DNA of 64,000 nucleotides from Armigeres subalbatus (taxonomy: Eukaryota > Arthropoda > Insecta > Diptera > Culicidae), in NCBI RefSeq assembly GCF_024139115.2, contig NC_085140.1, positions 234,238,371 to 234,302,370 of the forward strand, in the 5' to 3' direction. Below the pieces are notes generated by a model that worked only from the letters and a program-made list of their open reading frames with translations, ran no database searches and had not been told where the DNA came from. Position numbers and translations under genes: made by a program. Shown piece after piece: positions 1 through 12,133 of this stretch (positions are counted from its first letter, which is position 1; every line of letters begins with the position of its first letter).

Positions 1-1006
1 AACTTCGAAGCGGCTAGGCCCACTGCGTTGTGTTTGCCGCAGAGATGATTCTTAGAGATGTATCGTGTTCAAGTATTCACTTTAACATGATACATATCAC
101 GAATCTACAGGGGTTGAAGGATGCGTGGACATACCGTACCATATGCACCGCGTTCTTTTTAAGTTCTAATTTTGGTAGTTGTATATAAATATGTAGTGAA
201 ATGAATAACATTATGATAAGAAATTATATCAAATTTTATATATATTTGTAAAATATAACATCAACTAGGAGCCGAAGTTAACTCGGGATGTACATCTCTT
301 GTAGAAGAAGCTGGAAATTATATAGAACTAGTTGACCTGGCAGACGTTGTCCTGCATAGTAGGCGAAAATACGCGTTGTGAACTGCCTATGCGAAATTTC
401 CATACGAATCTAAATTCTAGTTTTTCACAATTTATTTAACTCTACTCGTAATTTTCGCATGATGAAATATCATATAAACCCGTCGGAAACGATAACGAAC
501 GAACTGCTGAAGAAATGAAAAAAATTCATCCAGCCGTTTTCGAGTTATGCGGATACGAACACAGACCATTTCATTTTTATATATAAGATTTTTTAGTTAT
601 GAGTATCAGATAGCAGGTTATGTGCCAGGACGTCGTCTGTATAAATGTTACATGGCAGGTTGTGAAGCTTTCATTTCTGGGATGTTTTGTAGTGGGCTAT
701 GAAAATGTTAAACCATGAAAATATGAAGGTACATAACACTATAATATAAAAATAAAAAGCATGAAATTATGAAAATTTTATAATATGAAAATAAGAAACA
801 TAAAAATATAATGTAATAAAAGAATAAAAATTGCAAAATGAAGATATACAAAAATATGAGTACATAAGAGCATGAGAATATGAAAATATTGAAAATTTTA
901 TATTTTAAAATTTTTAATATTTCCACAATCGCACGCCTCCATGCTTCTATGCACTCATATTTTTGTGTCTTGTAACTGATGTTAAAGTATAAAATCTCCC
1001 GGATAA
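1..1006. other. No gene recognised; A+T-rich repeat-derived DNA
   Basis: No credible coding frame is visible. Positions 470-590 read like the A+T-rich tail region found at the end of some insect retroelements, ending in a run of TATATA before 590, but I cannot assign a family. Positions 700-940 are low-complexity A+T-rich sequence in which short GAAAATATG-like words recur; the frames there are a composition artefact. Confidence 0.5.
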
Positions 1007-1800
1007 ATTATAAAGAATTTCCTTTGGGAATCTCGAAGAATTACTTGCGTAAATTTCCAAGGATTTCCTGTTGAAATCCATAGAATTTCACGTTGAAATC
1101 AAATGTTTTGACGGGGAAGGGCTTCTTGTTGTTTGGCCGAATATGTCATTAATCCGAAACTCGACTGGTATAAAATCATTTGGCCGAAATAGACATATGG
1201 CCGATAATGTCGTTCGGCCGAACAGGTCATTTGACTGAAAAGTCGTCTAATCGAATAGGTCATTTAGCCAAATAGGTCTAGATGTTCGTTTATAAGATGT
1301 TCGTTCGTGACATAAGGTCGAAAACGGTTTGCGACGTACGGGTGAACCGAACTGATAATTTGTCCGAAAAAGACGTTTGCTCCGACAGCTCATTTGTTCG
1401 AAAATGTCATTTGGCTGAACGGGTTGACGTTTTTCGCCGTATAATCCGATCAGCTGAATAACATTTTCGGCCAAATTGCCCTTCCTGCGATGAATTACTA
1501 ATAGACAACATAAGGAATTTCACGTAGAAATTCAAAGAAATTCCGTAAAAATCCAGTTGAAATTCCGTTGGAAACAGTTTTTGTGAAACTTTAAAAAAAT
1601 CACAAGGAAATTTTGTTAAATTCGAAGTAACAATACAATACTCGTAAACAATTACCCGTGAAAATTTCAAAGAAATTCCCGTGAAAACTTTAGTGCAATT
1701 CCTGTTGAAAATTTGAAAAACTTGGAAGAATCTCCTGGGACAGTCTCTTAGATTTTTCTGGGGAATTTAGAAGGATTCTCCCGTTAATGTCTTAAATTAT
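1007..1800. repeat. Two interleaved degenerate short-repeat families
   Basis: Positions 1007-1110 and 1495-1800 are made of drifting copies of words such as AAATTCC, GAAATTC and GAAGAATT. Positions 1130-1480 are made of drifting copies of a roughly 20-bp unit containing TTTGGCCGAA and GGTCATTTGG. The same two word families recur elsewhere in the window (38.9-39.8 kb, 41.8-43.1 kb, 52.1-55.0 kb). The open frames here on the minus strand come from the repeat composition. Confidence 0.6.
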
Positions 1801-2034
1801 CCTGAAAAAAAAACTTTACATTACAAACGTAATAAAAAAATCGCCAACCAAAATTATGACAAACGTTGCCGCTGACGATTTTCGGATCGGCGCTGACCTC
1901 TAACGGTAATCAGAATCCATGAACGGACCAACGGGATATTTTATTAGATGTTATATAACCAAAATAAAGATTATTTGAGCAAAAGTAAAATTTTTAGCAC
2001 CAACAAAAAAATGGCTCGATTATCCGGAGGGTTT

Positions 2035-2076
2035 GATTATCCGGAGTGAAATTTTTTTCAACACTCCGGATAATCG
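2035..2076. repeat. Short perfect inverted repeat
   Basis: GATTATCCGGAGTG at 2035-2048 is answered by its exact complement at 2062-2075, with a 13-bp spacer. A further partial copy of the arm lies just upstream at 2017-2030. The arm resembles terminal repeats of pogo/Tc1-like transposons, but I see no second end and no transposase, so it is only a candidate relic. The rest of 1801-3092 holds nothing I recognise. Confidence 0.4.
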
Positions 2077-3560
2077 AGTCCGGCCTGTATATGGAACATT
2101 GGGGTAAAACATGCTCAATATCCACATACAGAAGTGTTCCACGTCCAATAGATAGTTCACGTTTCAGTTTGTACCGTAGTCAAAAATGGTTACTGTACCA
2201 TTATTGTAGTTCGATAATGTTTCGACCATAGTGACAACGCTTTTTGCGAACCGGACCAGTGTTTCAAGAGCATCCTTAAACTCTCAGATTTAAAAAAGCA
2301 TGCTCTGAAATCATCTCTATTTTCAAGATCGTTTTAAATCCCGAATTTTTTCAATCTCAGTATGCATGATTGATGCTAGGATTCAATCCTTGATTGAAAT
2401 TTGTAATTAACTCTCCGATGGCAAATAGAACATGCTTGTACATCATTTACATATTATGTACAAATTTGTTTAGGAACAATTTCAAAACAGTCAAAAAGTC
2501 GATGGGGCATGAAGGCATAAGAATGAGATTGTGGATATTTTTATGCTTTTTACTTTCAAGTGAAAACTGTTCTTAACTTAACCATAGTAAAAAATGATAA
2601 ATCAATCGTTTAAATCCGTTTGTAAGTAAAAATGGTGGGTGAGAGTGTAAATATTAGAAATAATAGAAGAAAACTTTGCTTCGGTGTTATTGAAAATATT
2701 CCACGCATTTGGGTTGATAAAAGTTGAAAGTAAACTTATAGTCACTGATGCCAAATGTTGAATAATAGTATACCATCATATTCCTGTGTAACGTAACAAG
2801 AGTTTGTTTGCCTTGAATTTGATCAAGTTCAATTTAAGAATGTTTGCGCTCAAAAATATGTATTGTTGAACATTAGAATTCTAGCCGCTAAGCTAGCTTA
2901 AAAAAGGGTCCAACTTCAAAGTTTTGACTACTACTACTTGAGAATTAGCGGTGTTAGTATAGTAATTATGTAAACGAAAATACATCAACTTAACATAATT
3001 TCATAATCCATATTTATTTCATAAAACAGATATTTTATACTTCAAAGCCAATACATCAAAACTTAATTTAAAATTTAATCATGTTATGTTCATTATTGCG
3101 ATATCGACTTTCTTCTCACAGCTTCATGTAATAAACTTATATTCAATCTTATCAACATCAAATCATCGAGCTTCTCTTGACCAAGCCGTAATCTATGGTC
3201 CTCTAGCAAAAGCTTAACTGCGGAAAAACATCTTTCTACGGACACCTATGTACACGGCACTGATAATGCTGCAATAGCTAGAGCATATAATTCAGGATCG
3301 TCGTATTTACGGGATTCCCAGTATTTCAAAACATCCGTTTTCGAATCAAGTCGAGTTTTCGCATTCGCCAAACTTAATAATTTCATTTTTAAATCAATTT
3401 CACTTGTCGCTGTATTCAAATTTACTCTGCATTCGACGTTCAAGCTAAGCTCAAGCTCGTCATCACCAGCTTCAGTTTCGTCCAATTTTTCAGGATCTTC
3501 AGCAGTCACGTTTGTGGTCTGGAGATGTTGCAGTAATCTCGACATTTTGAGGATATGATC

Positions 3561-3628
3561 CTAGTAAAATCGTGATAAATTCAATTATTTTTAATATTAT
3601 CATCTTTTTTTATATTTTTCAAACTTAC
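3561..3628 (-). other. Predicted intron 2 of the hAT transposase gene
   Basis: On the minus strand the sequence runs from a GTAAGT donor at 3628 to an ACTAG acceptor ending at 3561. Unspliced, the frame hits a stop inside it. Spliced, the upstream frame continues directly into the C-terminal block (phase 0). Its 68-nt length fits mosquito short introns. Confidence 0.7.
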
Positions 3629-4357
3629 AATTGCTTTAGCTTTATTTTCTTTTGATAGAAATGGTGATTCGACAAAATTCCACCTAGGATCAAAAAATAA
3701 AGCTACCCTAATTGCATCACTATCCAATATTTGCTCGAATCTTTTCTCCAACTCATTCTGTAAACACTCCACATAAGGATTGTCAACTATCTTCGATAGT
3801 CGTAGCTGGCAAATTTTCATACAGCGTAACATATCTCCAATGATAGAATTTTTAGTTTGCAGTTCTTTTGTCAATTTGTGCACTGGAACGTAGGCTTCTA
3901 AGTAATTTGCAATTGCTTTCCATTCTTGTGCACTGATTTTTACAATTTCATGGTCTGTACCGACTGTTTTATAAAATCCTTCATTGTTTTTCACGCTCTC
4001 CAACGCTCTCATAGAGTGATCCCCATCGTGTAACCACACTCATCTTAGGAAGTGGAAACTTCGCCATCGTGAACAGTACCCTGTACTGAATGGTTTTCAA
4101 TGCCTTCAACTTAGCTCGAATTGATGCTATATGCTACGGGAGTTCCTGATCGATGATCGCATTTACTGCTAATTGGATTGTGTGAGCCGCACACCTTACA
4201 ACATCCAAACATTCAGGCTCATCCGACACAAAGATGTCTTGCAAATTAAGTTGGTCCATCTCAATATCTTCTGGATTTTCGTTTATATCTTCCTCGCAAT
4301 TTTCCTCTTCATCGTTTGCTGGATCATCATTTTCCCACTGGATTTCATCATTCAGCT

Positions 4358-4415
4358 CTGGAAAACAAGACGGAAATAAATTCATTTTATCATTTATCCT
4401 CAATAATGTCCTCAC
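4358..4415 (-). other. Predicted intron 1 of the hAT transposase gene
   Basis: On the minus strand a GTGAGG donor at 4415 and a pyrimidine-rich TTTTCCAG acceptor ending at 4358 bound 58 nt that contain an in-frame stop. Removing them joins the two flanking coding blocks in frame (phase 1). Confidence 0.7.
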
Positions 4416-4759
4416 CAAGTAATGCAACTGCTTGCTCGGCTCCTAACTTACGAACGCATCCTATCATATTCTTGCCGTTATCAACAGTGCAGGCATAGAT
4501 ATTGGCGATATCAAGTTTGTACTTCTTCAGAACATCAAGGATATGATCCTTCAAATTCGCAATGGTTTGCCGCGTCTTCATCTCCAGCATAGACAGCGTG
4601 AATATCTCTATTTTTCCGTTTATAATCGTTTGGCATACTAGCCCTAGAATCCGACGATCGTGTCTTGTAGCACTGTCGAATTTGAGACACAAAAGTTTGT
4701 TTTCAAGTTTTTCTGAAATGATATGTCTAACCATATTAGCCATATTATGCGCTTCTTCA

Positions 4760-5537
4760 TTTATTTATTTATTTATTTTATTTCGCCAACCGACGTAGAC
4801 TAGTACATATACAATAAACATGTTTTTCTTTATTTTCTTAATGCTATAAAAACGGTATTATAGTGTATAAAAATAAAAATAGTTTGGTTAAGTAGTGTTT
4901 AATTTTGGGATTTAATGTAAATTTAGATGTGTAGGTTTCGAATTGTGACAAAATATTTGTTTAGGTTCTGCCGAGACATTGTAAAGTCAATAGTTTCGCA
5001 GTGTTGATTATAGATGGCCATCATCTGATTGAGAGGTCCGAATTTTGCATAATTTGTACGGCAGTGATTAATTAAAAATGTATGTCGATGACGCAGTTGT
5101 CGAGATGGTGTGTAGAAATTTAATTTCGATAAAATGTTTGTTGAATCAATACGCAGCGAAACTATATCGTTAATAAATGAAACCATTGCAGTTTCACGAC
5201 GCTCTTTCGAAGATTGAATGTTTATGAGCTTGCAGCGTGCCTCATATGATGGAAGTGGGAATGTTGTCCAACCTAATTTACGAAGAGCAAATAATAGGAA
5301 TTGTTTTTGTACTGATTCTAATCTTTCTTCGTGTGCTATTGAAAATGGAGACCATACAATGCTGCAATATTCCAGTATCGACCTTACATAAGCAATATAT
5401 AATGTTTTAATTGTGTATGGGTCATGAAAGTTGTAGCAGAAACGTTTTATAAAACCCATCATATTATTTGCTTTATGAATAATGGTGTTGTAATGGTCGA
5501 TGAACGTTAGTTTGGAGTCAAAGATAATTCCTAAATC
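4760..5537 (-). mobile_element. 5'-truncated non-LTR retrotransposon inserted in hAT
   Basis: Minus-strand frame 4923-5462 (the codons continue upstream to about 5537) encodes the C-terminal end of a non-LTR reverse transcriptase: thumb-like region and tail with the motif TNYAKFGPLNQMMAIYNQHC. The 3' UTR ends in an (AAAT)n-type tail at 4760-4790. The insertion is bounded by a 5-bp target duplication, TGAAG on the minus strand, at 4755-4759 and 5538-5542. Removing the insert plus one duplicate restores the hAT reading frame. A second copy of the family lies at 60034-60489. The clade (CR1/L2/Jockey-like) is not resolved because the catalytic part is missing. Confidence 0.8.
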
Positions 5538-5943
5538 CTTCAGATACAGTTTGCGAATTGATCGTCATTCCAATAGCTTCGCCCACAGGCACAAGTGTTT
5601 TCTTGCACGCGTTTGAATTGAAGAAGTTGAACGAGATCGAGTTTGTTGAAACCATCTCCACAAGACCGCTACGAAAAGTATCTGGATCGAGCATCACAAC
5701 AATTTTTTTAATTGATTTTGAAGCTGTAGAATAATTGTCGGCAATCTCCATCTTCCGTTTAATGCTCAAACCGATCGTTTCAGCTATATTCTGATGAAAT
5801 GCCACCAGATGTCGGTTCATGTTTCCTACATGCTCTTTGGTGAACCCTTGGTTCGTACAGCCCTCGACGATGCATTTGAATCTGCGCGCTTCGGGTTCCC
5901 ATGCGAAGAATTTTTTATACTGTGTGTGCTTCTCGCGGCCCAT

Positions 5944-6409
5944 AGCTGCAACAAACGGCTTTTTGTAAGTTCAAACTTTTAAGTATTCAGAGGATATATA
6001 ATGTACTTACTTATAGTGCAATTAGTCAATTGAGCCAAACAACAAAAAGAATCACCACAAAACCAAATGTATGCAGCTGCCGAACAAGTTTCGTAAAGAC
6101 AAACCTCAGGGTGAAAAAACATTTATTGACAGCAGAACAAATAGATAACTAGATTAAAACAAAATAACTAATTCAATTACGATTGAATCCCAGGATTCAA
6201 TCCTCCCATACAAAGTGGAAAAATACAATGCATGCCTGGATCCTGATCGTTTGCGGGATAAGAATCGATTATACAATTGGTTTGGATCTCAGCAGCTCTT
6301 GGATTGGAATTTTTTGAAGACTGAACCGGACCATATGAGCAACAGCTTGTTAAGAATGTTTTCCATTTGAAAAAAAATGATGCACATACATTATCATGGG
6401 AATGATGTA
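5944..6409. other. No gene; probable 5' flank of the hAT element
   Basis: About 470 bp lie between the hAT start codon and the MITE. They should include the hAT promoter and terminal repeat, but I could not identify the end by eye. Minus-strand frame 6177-6479 crosses the MITE boundary and shows no recognisable protein features. Confidence 0.4.
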
Positions 6410-6946
6410 GGGTAAAACGACCTATTATGGAGGGGTTAAGCACCGTGTCAAAACAAAATTGATTACAAAAATTCTTCAAAAATTACCTGTTGGTCGATTT
6501 CCACAAAGTAGTAGTTGAATAGGATGCTCGTTAACTATAGTTTCGTAAATATTACGTTAATTGTGCTTAGCTTATGTTGTTTTGTTTTTATCACAATAAA
6601 AACAAACTACCGCAATAATAGGACGCAGTTGCCTATCGTTACGATATTTTTTGAAGGTCAGTCCTATTGTTGCGGTATTGCATGTAATTCTTATGGAGAG
6701 CGATACCGCAACAATAGGACCTTAGCACTACCGCAATAATAGGCTCAAGGGAATTCAAATTTTTAGAGGAAAATGTTGATTTTTCATCATTTTGAACGGA
6801 ATTTTGTTAAACAAAAGCTGTTCTAGTCGTTAATTCGAAGAGTTTTAGCGTACCCACAATTGTTTTCAATGGTATTATATCCAGAATGGACTGCTTTAAC
6901 TCTACCGCAACATTAGGGCATACCACAACGATAGGACGTTTTACCC
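6410..6946. mobile_element. TA-target MITE with internal TACCGCAA repeats
   Basis: The ends are GGGTAAAACGACCTAT (6410) and its near-complement ATAGGACGTTTTACCC (ending 6946; one mismatch). TA dinucleotides flank it at 6408-6409 and 6947-6948. There is no transposase, so it is a non-autonomous element, possibly mobilised by a Tc1/mariner-type enzyme. At least six copies of a word close to TACCGCAACAATAGGAC lie inside: near 6609, 6660 (inverted), 6703, 6729, 6904 and 6921. These are possible transposase-binding sites. Confidence 0.75.
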
Positions 6947-7190
6947 TAATCAATATTATATTGATTATTGTACGAATTATTATTAATGTCAATGTAATAG
7001 TTTCACCTTAAACATGTATTGTTCAAAGAAACTTAGTGTTGTTGGGTGACTATATCAACTATGTTCACGTAATATGTGTAACTGTTTGAAGTACGGTAAA
7101 TAATAATGCAGATACGCTATCATTGTAACACACAATATTGTTTAAGCGTCAACACAATGAAACATTATGAAATTCCTACAGATAACACAG

Positions 7191-7200
7191 TTTCTGTCAC
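7191..7200. repeat. Target-site duplication, 3' side of the I-like element
   Basis: TTTCTGTCAC is repeated exactly at 13383-13392. This fits target-primed insertion of the element between the two copies. Confidence 0.85.
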
Positions 7201-7214
7201 TTTTTTTTTTTTTT

Positions 7215-7264
7215 AATCTTTCGTTTATTTGTAAGGCTCATTTGCCGTGAAGCGTTACGGAGCC
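7215..7264 (-). promoter_or_regulatory. 3'-terminal hairpin and polyadenylation signal of the I-like element
   Basis: On the minus strand the 3' UTR ends with GGCTC...GAGCC arms (7260-7264 with 7235-7239), with an inner CCGT/ACGG pairing. A short spacer, AAATAAAC and then poly(A) follow. A structured 3' end is what the reverse transcriptases of several non-LTR clades recognise on their RNA. Hairpin plus AATAAA is also the layout of the tiny retroposons at 12134, 17439 and 49714. Confidence 0.5.
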
Positions 7265-7599
7265 GATATCAAGTTTAACAATACATTTCTTGATTCTTAT
7301 ACATAGTGTTAGTTTTGGGGAACCGAAAGACTCGCGGTTTGGTCGAGGTTAGGGAATACAATAATACAGTAGGAAAGGAAAGGATTTTAGGGTACTTAAG
7401 TAATTACGATGCTGATGATCACAAAGTTGACATTCCTCGCGATGTTTCACATCTGTAACGGGACAAACAAACTTTTTTTTTGGGAGATAACAACGAGAGG
7501 AAGACATACGGAAGGGATTAACGACAGACATTCAAATGTACAACAAGAGGAGGACATTCGTAATGGGGTATGACAGACAAGGGAATGGGCAGACAATGA

Positions 7600-10500
7600 T
7601 TACAGTTTTACATCGGCAACTTTCAAAAATTGGTGGACCAGGGACATGTACTCGAGATCAAGGCCCGACAACACTTCCCTAATAGGCTTTGGTTGATTTC
7701 CTCGGACCCGGAGATGTTCAGTTAGCGCAGATCTGGGGCCACGATGCTCCTCGCACGCCCACACGACATGATCGATGTCCTGATAATCCTCGCCGCAAAC
7801 ACAGAGATTTCCCTCCGAGAGCCCCACTCTGAAAAGATGTGCATTTAAAGTGTAGTGATTGGACATTAGACGACACATGGTTCGAATGAAGTCTCGTCCC
7901 ATATTCAATTTTTTGAACCATGGACGCTTCGACACCTGCGGGCGAATTGAATACAGCCATCTACCCAACTCCCCATTTGTCCATTTCTGTTGCCAGCTGT
8001 TCAAGGTTTCCTGACGAACTAATGTGAAAAATTCATCGAAGGTGATTTTCCGATCGTAAATATCACCTTCCATAGCGCCCACCTTAGCCAAAGCGTCCGC
8101 TTTCTCATTTCCCGGGATCGAGCAATGAGAAGGAACCCAAGCCATGGTGATTGTGAATGACCGTTTCGATAGAGCACTCAAAGCTTTCTTTATCCCCTTT
8201 AGGAGATACGCTGAGTGCTTCACCGGTTTCATTGACCGAACAGCCTCCAATGAACTTAGACTGTCGGTGAAGATGAAAAAGTGGTCAGGAGGCAGGGATG
8301 CGATTTGTTCGAGTGAATAGTGTATAGCTGCTAGCTCAGCAGTATACACGGAACAAGGCTCTTTGAGCTTAAAGTAGGCGCTATGAAAAACGTTGAAAAC
8401 ACCGAAACCAGTGGAGTCATCCATTTTTGACCCGTCAGTGAAAAAGCTTCTCTCTTCGCTAGCGTGCCCGTATTTGCTTGCAAATAATGGAGGTATGACC
8501 TCCGCTCGAAGAAAGTCTGGTATTCCATGAACCTCCTGCTTCATGGACAGATCAAAAGTAACAGAGGAACTGTAAGAGTCTAAGAAGTTAGCACGATTGG
8601 TGTCAACCGAAGATGGGCTTACCTCCAGCGTCATATACCAGTGGTAAATACTCATGAATCGGGATTGAGGGTTTTGTTCGAGCAGCTTCTCGAAGTTGTC
8701 AATGACCAATGGATTGAGAACCTCACAGCGGATGAGGAACCGGAGCGATAATTCCGCGAAACGATCTGTAAGTGGCAGTACTCCCGCAAGTACTTCCAAG
8801 CTCATCCTATGAGTCGAATTCATACATCCTAACGCGATACGGAGACAGCGGTATTGAATCCGCTGAAGCTTCAACATGTGTGTTTTAGCCGCGGACTGGA
8901 AGCAGAAACTACCGTATTCGAGGACCGACAAAACGGTGGTTCGATACAACGTCATCAGATCTTCGGAATGCGCTCCCCACAATGTTCCGGTTATTGATCG
9001 CATGAAGTTGATCCGTTTCAGGCATTTTTGTGTCAGATACACAATTTGCTTCCCGAAGGTGCATTTTGAGTCGAACCAGACCCCGAGGTATTTAGAAGAC
9101 ATGCTATGAGTGATTGTCTTACCCATCAGTTGGAGCGGGAACTTTGCCGGCTTATGTTTTTTTGAAAAGACAACCATCTCAGTTTTCTCCGGAGAGAATT
9201 CGATACCCAGCTTGGTAGCCCATGTGGACAAATTGTCCAGAGTATCTTGCAACGGTCCTTGCAGATCAACTGCGGTTGGCCCCGAAACGGATACAACGCA
9301 ATCATCTGCAAGCTGTCTTAACGAGCAATTCGGCATGAGACATTCATCAATGTCTCTAACGTAAAAATTGTAAAGTAGGGGGCTCAAACATGAGCCCTGG
9401 GGGAGACCCATGTAGCTAATTCGTGAAGTTGCCGAGTCACCATGAGAAAAACTCATACGCTTCTCTGACAACAAATTGTACAAATAATTGTTCAAAATAG
9501 GTGAAAGTCCACACGAGTGGAGTTTGTCGGATAAAACATCAACGCAAACTGAATCAAAAGCCCCCTTAATATCCAAAAACACTGAGCCCATTAACTCTTT
9601 TTTAGCGAAAGTAAGCTGAATTTCTGAAGAAAGCAACGCAAGACAGTCGTTCGTTCCCTTGCCCCTGCGGAAACCAAATTGTGTATTTGACAAAAAACTA
9701 TTCGATTCAACCCATTTGTCTAGCCGGAAAAGAATAATTTTCTCCAGCAACTTCCGAAGACAGGACAGCATCGCGATGGGGCGATACGAATTATAATCCG
9801 ACGCGGGTTTTCCGGGCTTCTGGATGGCTATCACCCTCACTTGCCTCCAATCATCTGGAACAATATTGTACTCCAGTAACTGGTTGAACAAGTTCAATAA
9901 GCGCCTCTTCGCGACGTCTGGGAGGTTTTAAGCAAAGTGAACCTGATTCTATCCATGCCTGGAGCGGAATTGTTACATGAAAGGAGAGCAAGCGAGAATT
10001 CAATCATCGAAAAGGGGCGATCCATATCATCCCTATCAGCAAAGGCATCACGTAGCTCTTGCTTCACCGGTACCGAATATGGACAAACTTTCTTTGCGAA
10101 GTCGAGTATCCACCGCGACGAGCTTTCACGATCTTCGTTTACGTACGACGCGTTGCGCATTCTTCTCCCGACGGTCCACAGAGTTTTCATCGAGGTCTCG
10201 CGCGATAAACCTTCAACAAAAGTGCCCCAATATCCACGTTTCTTCACTTTGACCAGTTTCTTGAACTGGATCTCGAGCGCGATGTACCGTTTGTGAAGAA
10301 CGATGGAACCGTGCTTCCGGAATTCTTTAAACGCGGCGGATTTTTCGCGATAAAGTTGTGTACACTCGACATCCCACCACAGGCTGTGTGGTTTCCTACG
10401 AACCGAAGCTCCTGGCACTGGCCGACGTTGTGCCTGAAAAGCGCTGTCAAGGATCAACTGAGATAAAAACTCGTACTCTTCTCGCGGGGGAAGTGCTTCT

Positions 10501-11264
10501 ATCGACATTAAGCCATCAATGATGGCCTCCGCATATTTTCCCCAATTGATGTGCTTCGTGAGGTCATATGAGAGGTCGATAGAAACAGATTGATTACGTC
10601 CATTGGAAATCTTGACTTCGATCGGCAAATGATCACTACCATGGGGATCTTGGACCACCTTCCAAGTACAGTCCAACGATAATGAGCTCGAACAAATGGA
10701 AAGATCTAGACGGCTATCTCTTGCTGGAGGAGCCACTCGTGTAACTTCTCCTGTATTCAAAATTGACATATTGAAGTCGTCGCAGAGGTCGTATATCATT
10801 GATGAACGGTTGACGTCGTACAGTTCCCCCCAGCCTGTTCCGTGGGAGTTAAAATCTCCCAAGAGCAACCGTGGCTCGGGCATAACCGAGCAGATGTGCG
10901 AGAGATCTCTACGAGATATCGCGGTGTTTGGAGGAAGATATATCGAGGCGATACTGAGGTCTTTTCCTCGAATAGTCACCTGACATGCGACAGCTTCGGT
11001 GACTGACATCGGACTAAGATCGACTCTATAGAAGGAGTGCTGTTTTTTGACCCCTCCATATGGATTTGCCCGATCGCGGCGGATTATGTTGAAATCAGGA
11101 AAATGAAGGTTCACATCTGGTGTTAGCCATGTTTCACATAAAGCAAAAGCATCGCAGTGAAATTTGTTAACTAAAAAATTAAAAATATCTAATTTTGGAA
11201 GAATACTTCGACAGTTCCACTGTAGAATAGAAATCATATTGGCCTTATCGACGAAGTTAGCCAT
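7600..11264 (-). pseudogene. I-like ORF2: endonuclease-RT-RNase H polyprotein, one frameshift
   Basis: This protein nicks the target and copies the element RNA. The ATG at 11262-11264 overlaps the ORF1 stop. The first block, to 9930, is an APE-type endonuclease (ETW motif, GDFNSHG, and a C-terminal GSDHLPI). The second block, 7600-9897, has RT motifs DIKGAF, LPQGSCLSP and the catalytic LADD (about residues 109, 165 and 196 of that block). It then has RNase H with a full acidic set (TDGS about 487, AEL 520, TDS 544, H591 and D601) and a C-x-C...H-x4-C zinc motif at about 699-715. One base appears lost in the A-run at 9926-9929, shifting the frame. The endonuclease also seems to lack a few residues after its GGV motif. 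Otherwise all domains are present. Confidence 0.88.
11257..11264 (-). promoter_or_regulatory. ATGGCTAA overlap of ORF1 stop and ORF2 start
   Basis: The ORF1 stop TAA (11257-11259) and the ORF2 ATG (11262-11264) lie within one 8-base word. This tight stop-start arrangement is typical of termination-reinitiation, which would give low ORF2 output from a two-ORF RNA. Confidence 0.7.
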
Positions 11265-12133
11265 CGAAGGATACAAATGACTCGAGGAGGGGCATTTTTG
11301 AAGCCAGCTGCTTCAGGAGAGGAGTCACAATAGGAAGAACTGTTTTGACCATGTTCTTCACGGGGTCGGAAGCATCAAAGAAGTTGAGGATGAGCTCCAC
11401 GATGCCAGAAAGTGTGAACATTGGAGCACTCGGAGGTTGTTCTGCTCGCTCACTATGCTCTCTTTCTGGCTGAGAAATCGCAAAAATTGGGGCATCTGGG
11501 ATTTTAGATGTTCCCGGAAGCGGTGGAAACTCTCGATCATCCCGATGTGAAACAACAAAAGTTGAACGTTTTTGAGTATTTCCACCCGCTTTGAATTTGA
11601 CCATGATGGATTGGGGCTCACTTTGAGGCTGTTTTCTAGGATTTTTCGAGGGTCGCTGGCTCTGTTTTATTCTCTTCCTCGTTGAGCCATTGAAAACAAA
11701 GGGAACCCCATTTCCAACCTCGGAGTCAGAGCTACCTTGATCGTCCAAAGGAAGAGACGAGTAGATGGTGTCAGAAACGACTGGAGAAGCGGCCTTCCTT
11801 TACATTTCGGCGTAACTTCGCCGAGAACGTTGCTGAAGAGACCGCTACTGGTGGATTCGCTGCTGTATGTACGTTGGGCAAGCTTCAAGAGCATGTGGAG
11901 GGCTTTCGTTACAATAGACACATTTCGGTGCCGTCTTACACGCGCCCTCCACATGCTTCTCTCCGCATGATGCACAGCGAGGTTTATTGCAGCAGTACTG
12001 AGCGGTGTGGCCCAGCTGCTTGCAATGAACACAATTCATCACCTTCGGTACATACAGCCGAACAGGTAGACGAAGTTTGCCAATCACTACGTAGTCAGGC
12101 AGTGCGGACACGGAGAAGGTGACGCAGAAAGAA

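Larger units (their letters stand above)
3093..5943 (-). pseudogene. hAT-family transposase gene, decayed, with introns
   Basis: hAT transposases cut and paste their own transposon in the nucleus. The start is the ATG at 5943. An N-terminal BED-type zinc finger follows (C-x4-C then H-x4-H spacing within the first 55 residues). Positions 4415-4743 carry the hAT core region, and the C-terminal hAT dimerisation region lies at 3093-3545 (SVERCFSAVK-like motif). Two introns are predicted: 4358-4415 (58 nt, GTGAGG...TTCCAG) and 3561-3628 (68 nt, GTAAGT...ACTAG); both keep frame when removed. The copy is dead. In-frame stops lie at 4134-4136 and 3246-3248, the latter where the family usually has glutamine. 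A frameshift lies near 4025. A 778-bp retroelement sits at 4760-5537. I did not find its TIRs. The hAT identity is firm; the subfamily is not assigned. Confidence 0.8.

Noticed and set aside
8876..9364. Plus-strand frames opposite the I-like ORF2
   Set aside because: Shadows of the minus-strand coding sequence.
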